Notes: generated by a model from the letters alone, not told the origin. Numbered from the stretch's first letter, positions 37,801 to 51,754 are shown. The stretch is DNA of 64,000 nucleotides from Phylloscopus collybita (GCA_027886175.1 JAJNNQ010000075.1:4505001-4569000), one strand, 5' to 3'. Numbers and translations are program-made.

Positions 37801-40800
37801 AAAGGAATAAATATGCTTTAAGGATTCATATCCATGTCTCTGTTCAGTAGGTTTTTCCAAGAGAAAACTTCTTTGATTGCATATTGCATTGCTCTTGTTT
37901 ACAATGTTTTTGCAACTCAGGAACCCAGTGGGTGATTTCATTTGTGCAGTGCAAAACCAATTTCTATCCCTTTCCCCTAGGCTGTGGAAAAGCAGGACAC
38001 AAAGATGGTCTCCACTCCAAAGACGTTTTAGCCTCAATGTAAAATAAGTGGGCAGACACAACAAACACAGACATAGTGAGATCCCTTCCAAATCAGTCAT
38101 GAGCAAAAGTTACCAACTAATGTCACAATCACCTAATTTAGGAATAGCACATGTTTCATAAACAGCACCTTCCGCCCCCACAGAGTCTTACAGGCTTTGC
38201 AGAACAGCAGGATAACACTTGCTGGGATGAGAAAAAAGGGTAAATTCTTGATTAGTTCATCGACCCCTAGAGCCAGACATGGTCCCTCACTGGAAGTGTG
38301 AAGAGGGCAGCCCAGAGATAACTGGATCCCAGTCACAACTTGTAACAAATGGGCACACTATGAAATAGCCAAATGTCTTGGTTGTCCCCTACAATGTGTA
38401 GGGTATTTGCTGGGTATTTGCTTGCAGTTCTTTCTCCTTTCAGTCAGCAACAGATAACTCAGTCCTGAGTGGAAGGAAAACAACAGAGAAGAGACTCAGG
38501 AAAGCTTTTAGAGGTAAGGACCTGAAACAGCACAGGTTTTTTTACAAAAAGTATTTTTGAATCTTTATTATTGCTTATTACTAGATTCTCTTTGCAATTG
38601 CCTTTACATTTTCAGGGATTGCCACATGGATTTTGTGGAGAATTACAGGAAATGGCAACACAGTCATCAACAGATGAGAGGAAGGGAAAGGGAGGAACCA
38701 GAAACACAAGCCCAAGAAGAACTCCATAGACAGTTTTCATTCTGACTGCCGTTAGTGCTTGATGTAAACTTTCCCCTTTCTCTTCAAATTGTAAACACAA
38801 GAAGTTTTAAAAATCCCAAATTCTCCATCCTGCAGTTCATACCAGTGTGGAGGAGCCTGAGTCAGGCCCACTAAGGATGAATCAAATACTCTGCACCAGA
38901 TCCTGTCCATGCACTTCTCTGGGGTGAATCACAGGGAGCAGGATCCCACCCTGGAGTCTGTGATCCTGCTGGTACTGCTTCGAGTTCAAGCAGCCATAGG
39001 GCTCTTTCCAGAAGAGCTCAGCAATTAGAAGCAGTAGGGAAAAAAATTCCTGCTATCATATCATTCCTGCTAAACTAAGGTGAGATTTCTAGTTTATCAG
39101 TGTGGGGCTGGCAACAAACATTGGCTCTGATTGCTCCTGCTGGTGTAACCTGGGCACACTAAACCCCTGAAAACAGCCTTACAACTTCAGGAACCAGCTG
39201 GCACTGTGCCTTTCAGATCCATGAGCTAATGCTCTCTAGGATGTTTGTGCCAACAGGTTGCCTTAATTTTCTGTGTGTGAGAGACATGGTTTTAAACATA
39301 ATGGCTTCCTCTGAATATTCACCGAGGCCCTGGGGGTGACATGCTTTCAGGCAACTGCAGCTGGAACGTCAATAAAAGGAGCAGTGCTCGAAAATCATTA
39401 GCAGGGAGTACTTCTAACTTTGTTCCTTGAATACATTGTCTCCTACCCAGGCAGCTTGCTGACATTTCTATCTCTTGAAATTTATTGTAACAGTGCAAGT
39501 TGAAATTGGTTCAGTTAAAATAAAGGATGTGTGGAGCCGCCAGCTAAACCCAGAAGCAAACCCAATTGAGCTGATAGAGGTACAAAACATACAGTTCCTT
39601 TTTCCTCCTTGTATTTCTTTTCCTGCTAATTCTTGGTGAAAAGAGGGACAGAAGCTATGAAAGGCCCTGTAAGTGTTCCTGGCCCAGTAAGGATCAGAAA
39701 ACAGCATGAAAGCATCATGCACATCTTCAGAGCAAGAAAGATTCAAGAAGTCAAATGAAGCTGAGATGAGCAAAGAGTACAAGAGGCCTTGGTGTGACCA
39801 AGACTTTTTGTGTGGCTTTGTATTTGATGGGAATCAATCAGCAGGACTTGAGTGAATTTCTGAGGTAACCTTTTTACTTAGGCCTCCTGCAGCTACACTT
39901 ATCTAGCTCCTGATGGACACCTGGACAGGGATTTATTCTGAAAGTACAGCACTAAATGTTAGATGTGAGTCAAATGCACAGGGAAAAATACCTCAGCTCA
40001 GACTGGAGGCACTAAAAACATCTGAAAAGCAAACCCCAGAATGTCCTAGGTGGAATCTACTCAGATTGTGTGACCTACATCCTCTCTACAATGCCAGCTT
40101 CAGGTGACTTGGCTGACTTATCTGGCTTGTGGTTGTTTTATCCAGGCTGCATATTTTAAGATGTAGGTGCAAACTTAGATGACAATATGGGCAAAAATTA
40201 CTGAAAACTAGTTGCTTGATGATTAATTACTCAGTGGAGAAGAAAGTGTGGTGTTCCTGTTCTTAATTTGCTGCAAAATGGAAGTTTAGGATGAGCTTTT
40301 TCCCTTATATTTGCATGTTTGCATTTCCACTTTTTCCATTGAGGTAAGGAAAGGAAATCCCTTATCAATTACTGTAAAGGGCAAAGTAGATTTGAAAGAG
40401 AGAGAGACAGAAAAAAAAGGCATTAAAATAGATTCTGATAGTGAAACAAAGACACAAATATTCAAACAGCACCTTCTCTCCACCCAAGGGTCTTTCCCAG
40501 TTCCCCCACTCCCCTTCAATCCCAACTCCTCTGCCCTGTGGGGCACAGGGCTGGGGATATGGCTGCAGTCAGTCCCTCTCAGCCCCTCTGGGACATTCCT
40601 CTCTCCTCCCTGCCCCAGGCTGGGCCCTTTTCTGATCTGCAGCCTCTCAGGGACAGCTGCTCTCCTTGGGACTCTCCATGGCAGCAGCTCCTGGGCATGT
40701 CTGGTACACCCAGCACACTCTAGAGCTGTTCTGGGATGCCCAAATGGATGGTAAAGGGATCATGCTGCAGATTTATTGTCTTCCCAGATACCACTTTTTA

Positions 40801-40924
40801 GCTGTGAGTGTCTTTTTCCATCTATGAACAGTCCCAGTGGCCACACCAATGCCACTGGATGCACAGAGAGAAGTCCTGACACTTTTCCCTAGACACGAAT
40901 TCCAGAGAGAATCCATGGTCTAGT
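34851..40924. other. Intergenic, no gene seen
   Basis: About 6 kb with no exon-like structure on either strand and no confidently recognised repeat. The minus-strand frame at 38133-38348 (hydrophobic then Cys/Lys) has no acceptor I trust. A locally GC-rich patch at 40480-40760 is unexplained. Confidence 0.5.
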
Positions 40925-41030
40925 CAGAGAATCACAGGATCACAAAACCATTCAGGTTGGAAAAGACCTTGAAGATAATCCAACAAAACATCAACCCAGA
41001 CATGCCAAGTCCACCACTACACCTTGAGTG
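40925..41030 (-). mobile_element. CR1 LINE 3' end fragment
   Basis: 'agagaatcacaggatcaca', 'caggttggaaaagaccttg' and 'gataatccaac', a minus-strand CR1 end of the subfamily that reads 'ttggaaaagacctctaaga'. Confidence 0.88.
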
Positions 41031-41824
41031 GAAGAGGTGTGGAAGACTTTTTTGTTTTACCTCTTGATAGCGAGCATGCATTTTCATGCCTCTAATTCAA
41101 TTAATGCTTTTCCATCATCATGTTTCCTCTGCTCGTGTTTTCTTCATTTTAGAGATCTGTCAGTAGAAGGTAATGAAAATGTGTGGGTGGGAAACAAACT
41201 TTGGTGTTAAGTTAAAAATCACAGTTTGAGGTCTTAGGTGCACTTCCAGAGGTAATTCACTTGGTAAATCAACCAGTTTGTCCTATCATCAAGCTGTCAT
41301 TTCTAAGCAGTGCTGCAGCAGGTTACTGCCAGAGACTATTAAGCAAGTCATTATTATTTCAGCCCCATTAGCTAACGGGATACACCTCTCTGCCCAAGGA
41401 AAGATGTTAATCAGCTTTGCCTTGAAGCAGTATATTCAGCCTTTTGCTTTTGAGATATGACTTCCTACACCGTTACTGAAAATCAACTCAAACTGAGGGG
41501 CTAAGAACAGAGTGCTCAGGGGTGAGATAACATGATCCCTTCTCCATCTGACTCTGGTGGCAAGAAGCAAATACAAGCATGGGACCAGGAGCTACAGATT
41601 CCATCAGGAAAAGGATAAAAACACAGTCCTAGTTTCCAGGCTAAACAGGATGACCAGTTTGTTCCACCTGCCTCCCTCCTTCTTCAGTCACTTCTGCAAA
41701 CTGAACATACGCAGTGAAGTCGTTTGGGTGATTTTTGATTTTGATAATTTCCCTGATGGTCTTAGTTAGACACTACAGGCTCACACATGTGCACAGACAC
41801 ATAGATCAATGCAGAAAGACATTG

Positions 41825-41863
<39 letters not shown>

Positions 41864-43114
41864 TCAACAATCCCCACAGACACACCCAGCACTCATAGAA
41901 ACATGAACAAAGATGGCTCAATCCTCTCCTCCCCTCTGTTTGACCAGGATTGAAGACTGCTATTGAAGTACACATCCACAATGTGGATCTCACCAGCAGC
42001 TGGTCTGTGATCTCCCTCCTACTCAATAAGCAGCCTCTGAACCTCAGTGTTCTCCAGGTGCTGGCACCCACATCTCTGATCCCAGTCACCAACCAACTCA
42101 CCTGGAAGGTCACTGGTACTGAGATGTGAATTTAGAATAAAGAGGACAACTGGAAATAGGATTTTATGAGGATGTAGGACAGATTGTAGTAATCAAGCAC
42201 TGCCCACTCACCAGTAACATGGTAACACATATCCAGCTCCTTTCTTCTTTTTTTCCTGGCTTCTTTCTCCCCAGTTCGACTTAGTACCTCCCTTTCCCAC
42301 TTTCAATTCTTCCCCTAATCATCCCATAAGTAATTTTGCACATTTACACAATCCCCTTAAAGTCTTACATCCTAAATTTTACAAAGTCTTAAAATGCTCT
42401 TCCCATGTTAGATCCTGTATCCCTTTATGCAAACAAACTGTTCAGGTGGCTGAGTCTGTGTGGGCAGAATGTCTGTGGCTGGCTCCTCTTTGTGGGCTCC
42501 ATTCCAGGCTGCTGTTCTAGTCCTCCTCCTTCGAAGATCTGTGATCTCTGGTATCATTGCTCAGGTTTTCAACATGCAGATAGATGCTGTATCTGTGCTT
42601 AACATTTTGTGCTTTTGCTCATCATAGATGTTTTCACCTCCATCAGCATTTAGCATCTGCCTAATGGTCTATTTTTAAGGTATCTATGCATAGTTTCCCA
42701 TTTTTTTTACCCAGCTGTTTATTTTTCATGATGTTTGTAGAAAAAAATGGTGTTTTTAGTTTTTCAAACACCAGCAAGTGGCTGTGTCCTGCAGCCCTAG
42801 AAAGGGTTATTGCAGCAGCACTCCAGCAGATGGCTGGCTTCTGTCAGGAATAAAACTTTCCCAAGGAAAACACATCATGCAGCAACACATTTACAGAAAT
42901 GAGCAGAGATTTATTTCCTTCAGCTATTGATTAATACAGCAGCTCTCTTTTCACTCTGGATTCGTTAATGAAAACAATCCTGTGGATCTCAAGGAAGACA
43001 AATATGATAAAGCAAAGCAAATTGCTGACATGAAAAGATTCACAATCCCCTAAAGAAAAGCCACAAAAACTCCATTCCTAGTTCAACTCTCCTTTTTAAG
43101 GGCTGGTACTGCTA
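41031..43114. other. Intergenic, no gene seen
   Basis: No exon-like structure. Contains the T tract at 41826-41862. Confidence 0.5.
41826..41862. repeat. T homopolymer (37 T)
   Basis: Uninterrupted T run. It may be the tail of a minus-strand retroposon, but no retroposon body was recognised next to it. Confidence 0.9.
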
Positions 43115-43520
43115 ATCACAGAACCACAGGATCTGCTGAGTAGAAAGGGACTCACAGGATCATTGAGTCCAACTCCTGGCCCTGCACAGCATCATTCCCA
43201 ACAATCCCACCATGTGCCTGAGAGTTGTCCAAGCTTCCCTTGAGCTCTGTCAGGTTTTGGGCTGTGATCACTGCCCTGGGAAGCCTCTTCCAGTGCTCAG
43301 CCACCCTCTGGGGGAAGAAACTTTTCCAAATATCCAACCTAAACCTCCCTGGACACAGCTTCAGGCCATTCCCTCAGGTTCTGTCACTGGTCACCACAGA
43401 AAAGAGATCAGTGCCTGCCCCTCCTCTCCCTGAGGAAGTTGTAACTGCAGTGGGGCTCAGTCTCCCTCAGTCTCCTCTTTTGGAGGCTGCACAGACCAAG
43501 TTCATGTTCTTAACAATTTT
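43115..43520 (-). mobile_element. CR1 LINE fragment, about 400 bp
   Basis: 'agaaccacaggatctgctg', 'gactcacaggatcattgag', 'tccaactcctggccctgca', 'gtgatcactgccctgggaa', 'aacctccctggacacagct' and 'ctccctcagtctcctcttt'. One of the longer copies here, covering the 3' UTR and the end of ORF2. Confidence 0.95.
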
Positions 43521-44329
43521 ATTCTGGATAAATTCTTTTTAGGTAGTGCTAAAATAAGTGCTGTTCCATTTCCCTAGAACAAAAGGGAAAAGACTGAATG
43601 TATCTCAACAAACAGATCTGATTTGTCTCAGCAGGAGAAGGAAAGATTAAATAAGAATGGTCAAATTAGATGATCTTATAGTTCTTGAGCATTTAGCATA
43701 TGTGAGTTAAAATGAGTGTGCTCAACAGTAGAGAAAGCAAACCTTCAAAAGCTGCAAGCTGTTGGACTCAGGTTGCTTAAAACACTAATGTGCCCTGAAA
43801 TCCTTCAGCTTGCTAAAATCTTTCAGTCTCACTGCATGCAAAAGTAGGTAATTACCAATTCTTCCCAACTATTGAACTGAAATGGGGAAAAAGGGCCCTG
43901 AGTCCAAGAGTCATAAAGGACATACCTGGAAGCCCATCCAGAACTGACTCACTGGTACCATCACTGCTGTCTCTGCAATAACCAAGCTGACAAACAATTT
44001 GATGTGTGCCACTGCAGTCAATAAAGGGATGAAGTTATAACCAGGGAGCCACAGCTGTGTGGTGAATCACAGAAAACAGAGTTTAATGGACTTTCAGAGA
44101 CTCCCACCTAGCCCATGTTTCTGCTTCATACAAATCTGTCCTGGTAGTGTTTTTTCAAGTTCTAACCCCCATCCCCCCCCCAACCTATATTTTCAAGAAT
44201 AAATATTTCATGACTATTTCTTTCTGTTTTTACTCTGACAGTTTATCTCCCTAAAGACAGCTGAAATCTACTGCTTGTTGACCTAACCCAGATGGGTATG
44301 CAGGAAAATCTACTGCCTTTCTCCTTTCA
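43521..44329. other. Intergenic, no gene seen
   Basis: No coding or repeat signal recognised between two CR1 fragments. Confidence 0.5.
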
Positions 44330-44545
44330 GCAACCTCCTACATATTTCAGGATTTCTGCCATGTCCACCCTCAATTTCCTCTTTGCTAGGCTAAACAATC
44401 CACTCCTTTCAATCTGTTTGCTTAGGTTATGTTTTCCTGACTTTTGAGCATTCATCCAGCTCTCTGAATAATGCCCAGCTCAGCCACTTTATTCTTGTAA
44501 TTTGGAGCCCAGAGCAGGACACAGCCCTGAGTGTTGTAAAAAGCT
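44330..44545 (-). mobile_element. Old CR1 LINE fragment
   Basis: 'caatttcctctttgctagg', 'ctaaacaatccactccttt' and 'ttggagcccagagcaggac' follow the order of minus-strand CR1 ORF2 text ('ctccaggctgaacaatccc...ggagcccagaactggacac'). Strongly diverged. Confidence 0.6.
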
Positions 44546-44817
44546 GGTGTTTAGGAGTACTGGATAAACAACTTTGAATCTGCAAATGAAAGCACCTGTT
44601 CTGCCACGTGGCTGTTGTCAATGCAACATGGATTTTTTTTTTTTCCTGATGTAATGCTCTCTCTAAGTGAAGAGGTGAAGGGATTAAACCTATCTGCCTG
44701 TATTCCAAGTAACTCTCTAGGAATTTTTATTTGGAATGTGAACAAACCAATGAAAACAGACTGAGAAATGTACTCTGAAAAGTATTTCAAAGTCTCTCTT
44801 TCACATGCTATCTGCAC

Positions 44818-44906
44818 CTCAGGAAAAAAGAGACCCATAGGTCCTCCAGGGGGGTATTTTCTGTCATCTTTGGTAAAGATGGTCCCATTAATCTCATAGG
44901 CAATCA
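44818..44906 (-). CDS. Possible minus-strand coding exon, low confidence
   Basis: On the minus strand an acceptor (gcatcccacag) precedes 44906 and a weak donor GAG|GTGCAG follows 44818. The 89-nt exon would start in phase 1 and end in phase 0, reading IAYEINGTIFTKDD then RKYPPGGPMGLFFPE. The sequence looks protein-like and is part of a 118-codon open frame, but frames of that length arise by chance in this window. No partner exon was found. It could be an exon of a minus-strand gene, a pseudogene piece, or coincidence. Confidence 0.2.
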
Positions 44907-47784
44907 CTGTGGGATGCTGTGGGCATGGAAAATTGCTTTAATCCTGTGAGAGAAAGAGATTGGGTAATGCTTTTAAATCTGATAGATTATGTCCTCTTTT
45001 AAAAGCCTGGTATAATCCTCACTCATGAAGCTTGGTCAGGTTTTCAGACTGATAAATTTTGGGATCCAGAAGTCTGTGACACCCCATTAAAACAATTTAT
45101 TCACCTTCCTTAAGAAGTAATGGATGAGCAGATACAGGGGAAGTGACATAATGGTGCTTTATGACTTATACTGGCTTTTGGTAAGGCCTGATGTGACGTT
45201 TTCAGATATACACGATGAGCAAAAGATGACAGGTGGGTGACAGATTGGAAAATCACTCCCAAAACTATTAGTCAGTTTGAATGGAGATGCTGAATAGGCT
45301 TATAGCAGAGTCTGTACTGAATCCACAGTTACTGATATATCTTCATTAAAGACTTTGATGATGGAAGAGAGAGAATTTTAGTAAATGTGCAGCTAACATC
45401 AAGGGAAAAATTTGAGAATAAGTTATTGTTATTTATTTATGTCTATTTATGAATGGATGACTATGTGCAGCTACTGACATAGACTTAAACACAGAGACTA
45501 ATTAGGTGTGAAAAAAGCAGCAAGACTGGCAAAAGCTTTTGAAGATATGAAATAGGAATACTGAGGGACAACTCAATAATGCTCTTCAGGACAAACATTT
45601 TAGTGGGGCATATTGTGATAGGTCTAGGAATAATGATTTAAAAGTATTAAGAAAATAATAGTTTCTGAGGGCAGTCATCATTATCCAGGCTAGACAGGCT
45701 TCCACTGGGATGGTCTGACCTATCAAGTTCCCTTTGTGGACAATCCAGCCCATGAGGCACCTTTATCTAGTTCACAGTCTTACTCCTGTAGAGGACTGTT
45801 CAAGCAGTAAATGTCATGTGAGCAGCTTAAAGACATTTCTTGAGATAGAACAGCTGTCTGAGACTATCACTCACATGCAGTGGCATTGTGTCACCAGGGA
45901 GCTTCCAAAACTCTGAGTCACTTGTGAAGGCAGCTGAGGCCAGAAGACACAGATATGGGATGGAGTAGAGAGACAACTCTAGAGGAATCATAACTTTCTG
46001 TAGAGTAATTAGTTCAGAAATAAAACACTTGCCAAGCAAGATTTTCCTTACACTTTTCCTTACCCATGTAGGCCAGGTTTGCTGCTCAGACAAGTCATCA
46101 GGTGCCAGTCTGTGCCACTTTGATACCAAACTTCCTGTTAAATGAAACTTTAGTTTAGTTTGAGCACACTAAACCCCAGATAATTTCATCAGTGACTTAA
46201 AACTGTAACTTTACTGGAGCTGAACAGAAGCTTTGCTCCCTGAGTTGTACAGACTTCAGTCACCCATTCATGTGGAATTCATAGTTGCTATGAAATACAA
46301 GGAAATGGACAATGAACAAAGGGAAGCTTCAAAATCTCTAAGACTCTTTAGTCTCAGTGTCCTGGCAACATGCATATTTTTGCACAGTGTATTGAGTTCT
46401 GCACACCCTCTTTGGTGACACTCATGGAAGGAAGCTTATGGATGCACTGGGTAGTATTGCCACTCCTTGGAGATTAAATGACACTGCAGACTCCTCCTGT
46501 GACTCTGTTAAAGAGAATGTAACTGCTGCTGTGCTCACTGAAGGCATTTTGCTTGGTTTGGGGTGAAGGTGAGACGTCCTACAATCATCACAAGCTGCAA
46601 CATCTAAATAGGATTTTCAGTTTGGGAGAGGAGCTCTCAGCACTGACAGAAGAAAGAGAAAGTCTCAGGTTCCTTTTGATACCATGAGTTAGATCCTACA
46701 GAGAAGCCACTTTTTGAACCTGTACTGAACAATTCACCAAAATTATTGAATCAGTTTTTGGCTTCATTGTAATATTTATTTTCATTACTAGTGAAAAAAT
46801 TATAAAAAAACCCCGAAGAATGTGTTGTGATGGGGCTTTTCACCAGACCTACAAAACGGTTATGTCAGTAAAACGAACACAACGATCTGAAAAGACCAGG
46901 CAGAGATTAATGTCCTGTCTGATGAAACAAGAGCAATTCTGTAACTGCTCTGACATTTGGGAGGGCAAAGATGTGGTAAAGGTCAAATCTGCCTTCCCAT
47001 TTCTTAGCTGCACTTACTGATCATGATTGATGGTTGTGTCTGGTGCTTACCACGTCTGTTGCTACCAGAAAAGAGTCTGGCCTTGCCCAAGAAGTCCCCA
47101 GGTGCAGTCCTTTCCTTCATACATGTCATGACTGAGTATACTGGGAAAACCTGAAGGTCAGACAGTTACTCTGACTGTCTGTAGCTTAGAGGACTTGGTG
47201 AAAATTGTGTTTCATGAAGAACCTAGAAAGAAGATCAGATTGCATCACAAAATTTTGCCCTGACATAAACTTTTATCAAAAATACTTAAAATAATAATTT
47301 TCACATTAAAAATACTGAGTAGGAAAGGGAATTTTCCACAGGAAATCCTTGTAGTGAGACTTTTCACCTTATGCTCATGCTGCTGGGTTTCTTTCCTTGT
47401 TTTATTATTACTACATCTTTGTTTCATAGGACAATTGAATTAATCTCCTCATCCACCCACCTGTGGTTCAAAACACTGGTGTCTAATCCAGAAAATCATT
47501 GCTGTGTTCTTTTTCCTGTAGTCTGGCTATTTATCCCCCTCCATAATTTCTTGAGCTTGTCTTAGGCACCTTTTCTTTTGTAGTGACTGTCAGTGGGGAT
47601 GTTCATGTCCCTAACAAAACTGCCTTCCTTTTCCACACTCTTCTAAGGTACATTTTATATCTGATTTACTGCAGGTAACTCCCAGATGTAGATTTCCAGC
47701 AACGGGCAGAATTCTACTGCAGAAAAGGAAAAATTTCATTCTGGAAAGTATTAATGGGCAGGAGGATCAATTATTCCATTGCAA
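44907..47784. other. Intergenic, no gene seen
   Basis: No exon-like frame with paired splice sites and no confident repeat in 2.9 kb. Confidence 0.5.
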
Positions 47785-48450
47785 TTCAAGCCTGTGAGAT
47801 TTTATTTGGAATACTGGATGCTGTTTTGGGCCAAGATTCTGAAGTCTCTCGTGTTCGCTCTTAGACTTCTTATTGCAACTTCATCACTGCCTGCATGAAA
47901 AAGCAACAATGGATAATGACTCAAGGGCTTTACCAATGTAGGAAGTATTCTCATCACACCTTTCTCCTGGGTCCCGGTGAGGCAGCAGACTTGGCTGAGC
48001 AGTGAGTCCAGAGGGGTCAAGGACCTGGCGAAGGGACCGAAGCAAAAGTCAGATGAGAAGCAGCTAGGGAAGGTGGGGGTGTTTAGCTTGGGAAAGGAGG
48101 CCCAGGGGGAACCTTATCACCCTCCACAATACCTGAAAGGAGGGTGTAGACAGGTGGGAGTAAGTCTCTCCTTCCAAGTAACGAGTCAGAGTTTGAGAGG
48201 AAATGGCCCCAAGTTGTGCCAGGGGAGGTTTAGATTGGATATTAGGAAAAATCTTTTCCCAGAAAGTTTTCTTAAGCTTTGGAACAGGCTGCTCAGGGAA
48301 GGTGTTGAGTCACCATCCATGGAGGTACTTGAAAGACTTGTAGATGTGTCACTTAGGGACAGGGTTTAGTGGTGGAGTTGGTGGTGCTGGGTCAATAATT
48401 GGACTCAATGCTCCTAAGGGTCTTTGCAATTCTGAGATTCAGTGATACCT
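47785..48450 (+). mobile_element. CR1 LINE fragment, about 660 bp
   Basis: The longest CR1 here. 'ttggaatactggatgctgt' and 'tttgggcc' begin ORF2-end text. This is followed by 'gaggtttagattggatatt', 'aggaaaaatcttttcccag', 'gggacagggtttagtggtg', 'ttggactcaatgctcctaa' and a worn 'ctgagattcagtga' end. The reading frame is broken repeatedly; the 130-codon frame at 47977 is a remnant. Confidence 0.94.
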
Positions 48451-51400
48451 CCCTGAGGGAGTGCAGCTCATCAGAGCAGCTAAAGGAGCACGATCTCATC
48501 GTTTACCTGCTCAACTTGTATTTTCCATTGAGCAGCACCTGTGCTTTTTCAGTCTGCATTTCAGGGAAAAGTTCTGTACAGAGCTTGGGAAGATGCAAAG
48601 GTTTCTGAGAACAACAAGTGACACCAGGAACCTGACAAGCAGATTGTCTTTTTAATATATACCACTTTCCTGGAAAGCAACTCAGTCAGCAAAAGTTGCA
48701 AAATGATGCCTGTTTTTCAGGCTCCCCCTCCACTGCAAGTGGCAGACTTTTACCTTTCTTAGAGCTTCCTACAACACTCACTGCAGAGCTTCCAGTGGTC
48801 AGAAGTCACCTGTGGAGTCTCACTGGGGTTGGTGTGAGCAGAGCTTATCCTAGAAAACTAACTGGATAACAAGAAGGCAAAACTATCTAGTAAGAGTAAA
48901 CCATTCATGTTAAAACCAAATATACATAGAGACAGAAAGCCTTAAGGACACTGAAGGAGGAAACAAAACTGCAGATGAAATTCCTTATTGATAAGTATGA
49001 AATGTATACACAGAAGGATAAATTTTGACCCATTTGTTAGAAGATGCTGGGATTACAGTAAGTAGGTCCATGAAATGCTCAGTAGCAGTCAAAGACAAGA
49101 GCATGCTGCAATTATGAGGAAAAGAACTGAGACCAAGGCAGCAAGAACTAAGTCACTGCACGTGTACGTCATGGCAGGAGCAAATCATAACTCCTGCCCC
49201 TATTGCTTCCCAAACAATTCCCCACCTTAATATAAATAAACAGAAATTTGCAAAGGCACAGAGAAGACTGGCAGGGATAATTAGAATTTTGAGGAGGTTT
49301 TCACATGAAGATCAAGCAAATGATACCTCATATCATCTGCAAGAAATAAAGACTGGAGAGGATTATTATAGAGGCTTAATTAAATCATGGATGATACGGA
49401 TACTCAGAACAAGCAAGGGCTGCATTCTAGCCTAATAAGGGTATTAAGGGTCATCAAGTAAAATGAATAAGTGCCAAATATGTAGGAGGTTTTTTGGGGT
49501 TTTTTCCACAATATAGCAAAGTTTTGAAACTTGCTGTGGGATTAGCTTGTGTTAATTCAAAAAGGAATTGTGTATTTCATGAGGGAGAAATCTACTGAAG
49601 GTTGTTAAATACCATCCTCTAATCTAGGAACAAACAAAAATAAAAACTACTAGAGCAAGGGGGATTATTCTGGAGAGCTTTACTGTAGATTCACTCTGTT
49701 TTTCTCTAGGAGTGTTTTATTAGCTATTATTTAAGTCAAGATTAGGGATTAAGTGCAACATTGGTTTAACTCTGTAGAGCTCTTCTTATATTCTTCCAGT
49801 TTCTAAATGACATAGAGTATCCCAAAACATCAAAATCAACCAGTAAAATTATTCTTCTGGCTTGACACTCTGCTAAGTCAGCTTCCCATCCTGCCTTGAC
49901 ACGTGCCCTAAGGTGTCTGACGTTCACTCTGTGAAATTCAACCTTCTTTAAGTGCTCCTTCAGAAATCTGTTCTTTCTCCTCCCAAATTTTCCATCTGTT
50001 CATATTTTACATTGTGTCTGAAGACCAAACTTGCACTGTCAATCACACAGCTCTGTGGTGTATTTATATCAACAGAAAAATCTTCAAAATTGCTCTTCTC
50101 CCTGCTCTTACCTGAACTCATCCCTCCTTTCTGACAGAACAAGACTTTTTTTCTGCCTCCTTTCTTTCAAAATGTTTCATTTTTTGTTTTTTTTTTTTTT
50201 TTTTTTTCTCAAGACTTTTCTCAAATTATGTCTTCTAATGTGTTGCTATTTCTTTAAAGGCACCAAAAAGAAATACATCAATATTTTCAACTGGAAAATG
50301 TATTTCTAATTCATAGGGTTTTTTGACCACATTGCTCAATCTGTAAATTCACAGTGGCTAGGTGCAAATATTACCATCAACACTGACACTGACTTTTCTC
50401 TATATTTTGAAGTCCAATGGAAAGGAAAAAATAGGCTCTTCCTAGTAAATATTCTGTGCATGACTTCTGGATATCCATGTAATAAATTTGTATATTATTT
50501 TCCCTTTGACCACATCACCAGCTTGATGTCCTTTAACCTTTCTTCCCAGACTAATTACAATATTTCAAACCTAGGAAAAATACCAGTTGGTTGTCATTTA
50601 AAATAAGTTTTCCTGTTTGTGAATTTCTTCTTCATCTCTCAAATTTAATCCTTATAAATTTCCTTCTATATTTGTCTTGGCTTGAGGCCACGAATAAGCC
50701 ATATTCAGCCTGGGTCATTATTTTTGTCTTTTGTATATAAAAATCTACAGAACTTTATTTTCTGCAAGTCATAGGAGAAGAAATTTGACTTTATCTTTGG
50801 TTAAAATGTGATTTTTTTTTCCTCTCAATGGGATACAAAATATAACTTATGGACCTAGAAGCTACCAAGATGCAAAATTGTTCCCAGCGGGAAGTTATTT
50901 CTGCACTGAAAATATTATTTTGCAATGAAAATGTATGGAGAAAAGTGTTTCAGAAATATTTCTGGGCTTTTAAAATCGCTTCACAGAGAAGGACAGAGAA
51001 GGGTGGTGTAAGAATGGGAAACTGTGGTGGAGAGGATAAGCAGCACCAGCCTCCACCATATCAGCTGACAGGATATTGGAGTCCAAAAAGGAAATAGATG
51101 ATTGGCACTTGCTTGGGCTGCCCAGTTTCTTTGTATTTTGAGTTATCCCCTCATCTGAACTGCAAAACAGTGAAAGGTTTTACACCCACAGCACCACTCA
51201 CCCTCGTGTCTCCTTTGTGTCTGACATGCACATGCTCCCATATCTGATTTACTGCTGTCATGCCTAGGATAAGTTCACATCTCCAGGGTGGCTCTAGAAT
51301 TAGGCAGGGATGCCCAGAACATGAAGGCTTTTTACTGGTGTGGAGCTGTTGCAGGATAAATCAAACAGTACAAACTGGAGAACAAACCATTTCAGACCCA

Positions 51401-51510
51401 CTGCTTGAAAAGGTTCTACCAGCACAAATAAGGGTCACAGTGCTGACTGTGCTATCAGAATAAATTTCTGTTCTTGTAGGTGTTATTACAAGGTCACGAG
51501 TGGTGTCAAG
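48451..51510. other. Intergenic, no gene seen
   Basis: No exon-like structure on either strand. A T-rich run lies at about 50181-50208. Confidence 0.5.
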
Positions 51511-51655
51511 ATCATAGTCACAGGAATGGCTTGGCTCGTAAGGGATCTTAAAGATAATTTAGTTCCTGCATGACTGTGGTATTCCTGCATGGACAGGGAC
51601 ACCTTCCACTAGGCCAGATTGCTCAGAGCCCCATCCAATCTGACCTTGAAGACCA
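51511..51655 (-). mobile_element. CR1 LINE 3' end fragment
   Basis: 'atcatagtcacaggaatgg', 'cttggctcgtaagggatct', 'ggacagggacaccttccac' and 'tccaatctgaccttgaa'. Minus-strand CR1, followed 100 bp later by a plus-strand CR1. Confidence 0.85.
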
Positions 51656-51754
51656 GGACATGGAACTGGTTAATTGTCTCCCCCCAAAATATTAATCTTT
51701 TATATGTGCATTGGCACCTTTTACTCCAGACTCATAAACATCTCCCTTCTTTTC

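Noticed and set aside
43225..43542. 105-codon + frame
   Set aside because: Antisense reading of a minus-strand CR1.
47977..48369. 130-codon + frame
   Set aside because: Lies wholly within a CR1 LINE copy and is a relic of it.
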